Source: Pseudomonadota bacterium (GTDB taxonomy: Bacteria > Pseudomonadota > Alphaproteobacteria > Rhizobiales > Xanthobacteraceae). From it: a stretch of 64,000 nucleotides of DNA. Below are positions 61,563 to 64,000 of the stretch, in pieces. Location of the stretch: assembly GCA_023423415.1 (NCBI GenBank), contig JAFAFP010000151.1:11291-75290 (forward strand), in the 5' to 3' direction. The position numbers were made by a program, and so were the translations under genes. Positions within the stretch are counted from its first letter, which is position 1, and every line of letters starts with the position of its first letter. A model generated the notes under the pieces. That model did no database searches. It had not been told where the DNA came from and saw only the letters and a list, made by a program, of their open reading frames with translations.

Positions 61563-62033
61563 TCAGGCTTGCGCAGCCTTGCTGTCCGTATCGGTGCTGT
61601 CGATGGTCTGGTGATGGGGACAGGCGGTTGCCTGCCAGATCGGACCGAGATCGACCACTTCGGCTTCGAGGCATTCGACCTCAAGCCGCAAGGCTCCGCC
61701 ACCGGAGAAGGACAGCGTGATCACGCCGCCCGGCGCATCGGTCTCCGCAAATTCGACCGCCAGAAGATTGAGCATCTGCTCCTTGGCTCCGCAGTCGAGG
61801 TTGCGGCATTTACAGGACAACACGCGGTCAAAGCGGAGCGCAGCGCGACGTCTCTGCCAGGCCGGCGTCTCGGCCACAGCCGCTTCCCAATCGAAGCGGT
61901 TGAGGGCGATCACCACGCGGCTTTCTCCCGGACGCCAGAGCACTTCGCCTACCTTGATCACCGCATCCTGCAAATGCGCGGACACGATTTCCAAGTCTTC
62001 GCGGTCGAGCGCGATGAGTTTTAACATATCCAT
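61563..62033 (-). CDS. DUF2948-family protein
   Basis: 156 aa. Typical pattern: LKLIALDREDLEIVSAHLQDAVIKVGEV, VIALNRFDWEAA, RRRAALRFDRVLSCKCRNLD, and ITLSFSGGGALRLEVECLEAEVVDLGPIW. The family is nearly confined to alphaproteobacteria and is regularly found directly after murA, as here. Function unknown. In relatives hisD usually follows; here a binding-protein and sulfatase block follows instead. Confidence 0.9.
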   Translation of the reverse strand: MDMLKLIALDREDLEIVSAHLQDAVIKVGEVLWRPGESRVVIALNRFDWEAAVAETPAWQRRRAALRFDRVLSCKCRNLDCGAKEQMLNLLAVEFAETDAPGGVITLSFSGGGALRLEVECLEAEVVDLGPIWQATACPHHQTIDSTDTDSKAAQA

Positions 62034-62198
62034 GACACGGCCTTTGCGGTCGGTCTCTGACCAAATTCGTCTTGGGGGTAGTTAGGCAAGCATTTATTGT
62101 GCCGCAAGGGGGCGCAAGAGACCGCGAAGCAAAAGCTATGCCGAAAGACCCGGCACCTGCTGCGACACCGGCCCGATCACGGCCGCGAACATGCCAAT

Positions 62199-63488
62199 CT
62201 AACCGCTGATCCGCTCAACCAGACCGCCGCAGGCGCCGAGCTTTTCCTCAAGCCGCTCGAAGCCGCGATCGAGGTGATAGACGCGGTTGACCACCGTCTC
62301 GCCTTCGGCCGCAAGCGCGGCAATCACCAGCGACACCGACGCACGCAGGTCGGTCGCCATCACCGGCGCGCCGCGCAAGCGATCGACGCCTTCGATCACG
62401 GCCGACTGGCCATCGAGCGAGATCTTCGCGCCGAGCCGCGCGAGCTCCTGCACATGCATGAAGCGGTTCTCGAAGATTGTTTCGGTGATGCGCGATGTCC
62501 CTTTGGCCATGGTCATCAAAGCCATGAGTTGCGCCTGCATGTCGGTCGGGAAACCGGGAAATGGTTCGGTCGTGACCTCCACGGGCGAAAGGCCCGCGCC
62601 ATTGCGAGCGACCCGCACGCCTTCATTCGTGACCGTCACTTTCGCGCCGACCTGCGTGAGCACATCGAGCGTCGATTGCAGCAATTCCGGTCGCGCGCCC
62701 TGCAGCATCACATCGCCGCCAGTCATCGCCACCGCCATCGCATAAGTGCCGGTCTCGATGCGGTCAGGCACGACATTGTGCCGGGCCGGGCCAAGCCGCG
62801 ACACGCCCTCGATCTCGATGCGTGAGGTGCCTGCGCCCGTGATCTTCGCGCCCATCTTGATCAGGCAATCGGCGAGGTCCTTGACTTCCGGCTCTTGCGC
62901 GGCGTTGTCGATCACGGTCGTGCCCTGCGCCAGCGCCGCCGCCATGATCGCGACATGCGTGCCACCGACCGTCACCTTGGGGAAGTTGATCTCGCCACCG
63001 CGCAGACCTTTCGGCGCGCGCGCCACGGCATAGCCGCTATCGATATCGATGGTCGCGCCCAGTCGCTCCATCGCCAGGATGAGCAGATCGACCGGCCGCG
63101 TGCCGATGGCGCAGCCGCCCGGCAACGACACCTTCGCCTCGCCCATGCGCGCCAGCAGCGGCGCGATCACCCAGAAGCTCGCCCGCATCTTGGAGACGAG
63201 TTCATAAGGGGCGGTCGTGTCGACGATATTGGCGGCGGAGATCTTCACCGTCTGGCCGGCATGCTCGCCGTCGCCGGCCCGCTTGCCCGACAGCATCACA
63301 TCGACGCCGTGATTGTTCAGGATGCGCTGGAGCTGAACCACGTCAGCGAGGTGGGGCACATTTTCCAGGATCAGCGTGTCCTCGGTCAGAAGACTGGCGA
63401 TCATCAGCGGCAGGGTTGCATTCTTGGCGCCCGAGATCGGGATAACGCCTTCGAGCGGCCGTCCGCCGGTAATCCGAATACGATCCAT
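62199..63488 (-). CDS. murA: UDP-N-acetylglucosamine 1-carboxyvinyltransferase
   Basis: 429 aa from ATG 63488, with GGAGGGG upstream; the frame extends 16 codons further without support. EPSP-synthase fold with K22 in [11 protein letters not shown] and the catalytic, fosfomycin-target Cys C126 in [13 protein letters not shown]. Also [17 protein letters not shown] and [15 protein letters not shown]. It transfers enolpyruvate from PEP to UDP-GlcNAc, the first committed step of peptidoglycan synthesis, in the cytoplasm. The Cys predicts fosfomycin sensitivity of the enzyme. Confidence 0.97.
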   Translation of the reverse strand: MDRIRITGGRPLEGVIPISGAKNATLPLMIASLLTEDTLILENVPHLADVVQLQRILNNHGVDVMLSGKRAGDGEHAGQTVKISAANIVDTTAPYELVSKMRASFWVIAPLLARMGEAKVSLPGGCAIGTRPVDLLILAMERLGATIDIDSGYAVARAPKGLRGGEINFPKVTVGGTHVAIMAAALAQGTTVIDNAAQEPEVKDLADCLIKMGAKITGAGTSRIEIEGVSRLGPARHNVVPDRIETGTYAMAVAMTGGDVMLQGARPELLQSTLDVLTQVGAKVTVTNEGVRVARNGAGLSPVEVTTEPFPGFPTDMQAQLMALMTMAKGTSRITETIFENRFMHVQELARLGAKISLDGQSAVIEGVDRLRGAPVMATDLRASVSLVIAALAAEGETVVNRVYHLDRGFERLEEKLGACGGLVERISG

Positions 63489-63591
63489 GCGCCCCTCCGA
63501 TTGACTGGACATGCCGCGAAAAACCCGCGGCCCCACGCCCTAGCGTACAACGCCCCATTGGGGGCTGAATATGGTCGAAATCAGCCGCTTC

Positions 63592-63765
63592 CTACCGCCG
63601 TTGGCCACCGGCGTCCGGAGCGGCGGGATTGGCACCACCCTGGCCCGACCCTTCGGGAGCCCGCTCGCGCGCCTGCGCCTTGCGGCGCTTGAGATTGTCG
63701 CGCAACGCCTTCGCAAGCCTTTCCTTGCGCGGATCTTTCGGCGTGGGCTTGGAGGTTTCGGCCAT
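63592..63765 (-). CDS. Small basic protein conserved near murA
   Basis: 57 aa from ATG 63765 to TAG 63592. The sequence begins MAETSKPTPKDPRKERLAKA and continues LRDNLKRRKAQARER. It is a highly charged helix followed by a Gly/Pro-rich disordered tail. Small proteins of this type occur upstream of murA in Bradyrhizobium-like genomes. A longer frame of 127 codons on the same strand is less credible, because its sequence is low-complexity. Function unknown. Confidence 0.75.
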   Translation of the reverse strand: MAETSKPTPKDPRKERLAKALRDNLKRRKAQARERAPEGSGQGGANPAAPDAGGQRR

Positions 63766-63933
63766 CACGGCTCACAAAGCCGCAAAATCCTGGCCGGAGC
63801 AAGAGGCTGGCAGCGCAAGCTTTATCCCTGGAAGTTGCGCTTGCGCCCGGCGGGGCCTTTGTGGCAATGAACCCGCCATTCCCCGGCCGATTTGCAGGAA
63901 TCGTCTTCTTTGCAAGGAAGAGCCGTTTGTGAC

Positions 63934-64000
63934 GCTGCCGTAGCTCAGTGGTAGAGCACTTCATTGGTAATGAAGAGGTCGACAGTTCAATCCTGTCCGG
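63934..64000 (+). tRNA. tRNA-Thr(GGT), 3' end cut by the window
   Basis: Begins GCTGCCG. The D-arm has TAGCTCAGTGGTAGAGC. The anticodon stem CTTCA/TGAAG encloses TTGGTAA (anticodon GGT). The T-arm GACAGTTCAATCCTGTC is complete; the sequence ends at the start of the 3' acceptor strand. Confidence 0.97.

Noticed and set aside
63581..63964. 127-codon minus-strand frame next to murA
   Set aside because: Low-complexity Arg/Ala-rich translation. The overlapping 57-codon frame gives a charged protein of a known rhizobial type.
1..64000. CRISPR arrays, rRNA genes, intact insertion sequences, replication origins
   Set aside because: No regularly spaced repeats, rRNA segments, transposase motifs with terminal repeats, or origin-like boxes were seen.

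Overview
The window looks like a chromosomal segment of a soil or rhizosphere alphaproteobacterium of the order Hyphomicrobiales (Nitrobacteraceae/Xanthobacteraceae-like). This is inferred from the core genes at the right end: an NDUFA9-like reductase, uppP, fzlA, DUF2948, murA and a small basic protein. The rest fits too: many orphan solute-binding proteins, LysR/IclR/AraC/MocR regulators, and Omp25-, DUF992- and HdeA-like envelope proteins. No database search was possible, so every identity rests on motifs, length and context.

Left part (1-15.2 kb). An aromatic-oxidation group opens the window: a Rieske oxygenase alpha subunit cut by the left edge, a LysR regulator, a phthalate-dioxygenase-type reductase, an extradiol dioxygenase and an aldehyde dehydrogenase. 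A gene-poor, decayed stretch (3.9-6.0 kb) interrupts it. After a UBP zinc-finger protein comes a UvrA2-type ATPase whose C-terminus is frameshifted. Then follows an aldehyde/electrophile-handling group: FdhA-type formaldehyde dehydrogenase, aldo/keto reductase, PfpI/DJ-1 and Old Yellow Enzyme.

Middle-left (15.7-28.2 kb). This is the most unusual block. A CodA/AtzC-like deaminase, an AtzA/TrzN-like amidohydrolase, an AtzD/barbiturase-type ring-opening amidohydrolase and a hydantoinase are interleaved with amino-acid-type and SsuA-type ABC transport genes. A divergent MocR-type regulator sits beside repeated GTACAAA(T) sites. Together they suggest import and stepwise hydrolysis of an s-triazine- or pyrimidine-like ring. 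An envelope block (29-33.3 kb), two AraC regulators and a hydrolase/ion-channel pair follow.

Middle-right (37-53.7 kb). A large catabolic cluster is arranged around a divergent promoter at 48.8-49.1 kb. Leftward: IclR, HpaB-type monooxygenase, SBP, hydrolase, Ldh-type dehydrogenase, SsuBC-type ABC proteins, enoyl-CoA hydratase, a second IclR, a cupin thiol dioxygenase, CaiB CoA-transferase and hydroxypyruvate isomerase. Rightward: FAD monooxygenase, GlcG, meta-cleavage-type hydrolase, extradiol dioxygenase and a strong terminator, then a TctC/Bug SBP.

Island boundary and core (53.7-64 kb). A frameshifted, truncated tyrosine-integrase N-terminus lies 87 bp beyond the 3' end of tRNA-Leu(CAG). 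This suggests the catabolic region entered, at least in part, as a tRNA-integrated island. Housekeeping genes follow, interrupted by a PcaQ-like regulator with a near-consensus operator, a sulfatase, a palindromic intergenic mosaic, an orphan Bug SBP and two paralogous microproteins of 46-52 aa. The window ends inside tRNA-Thr(GGT).
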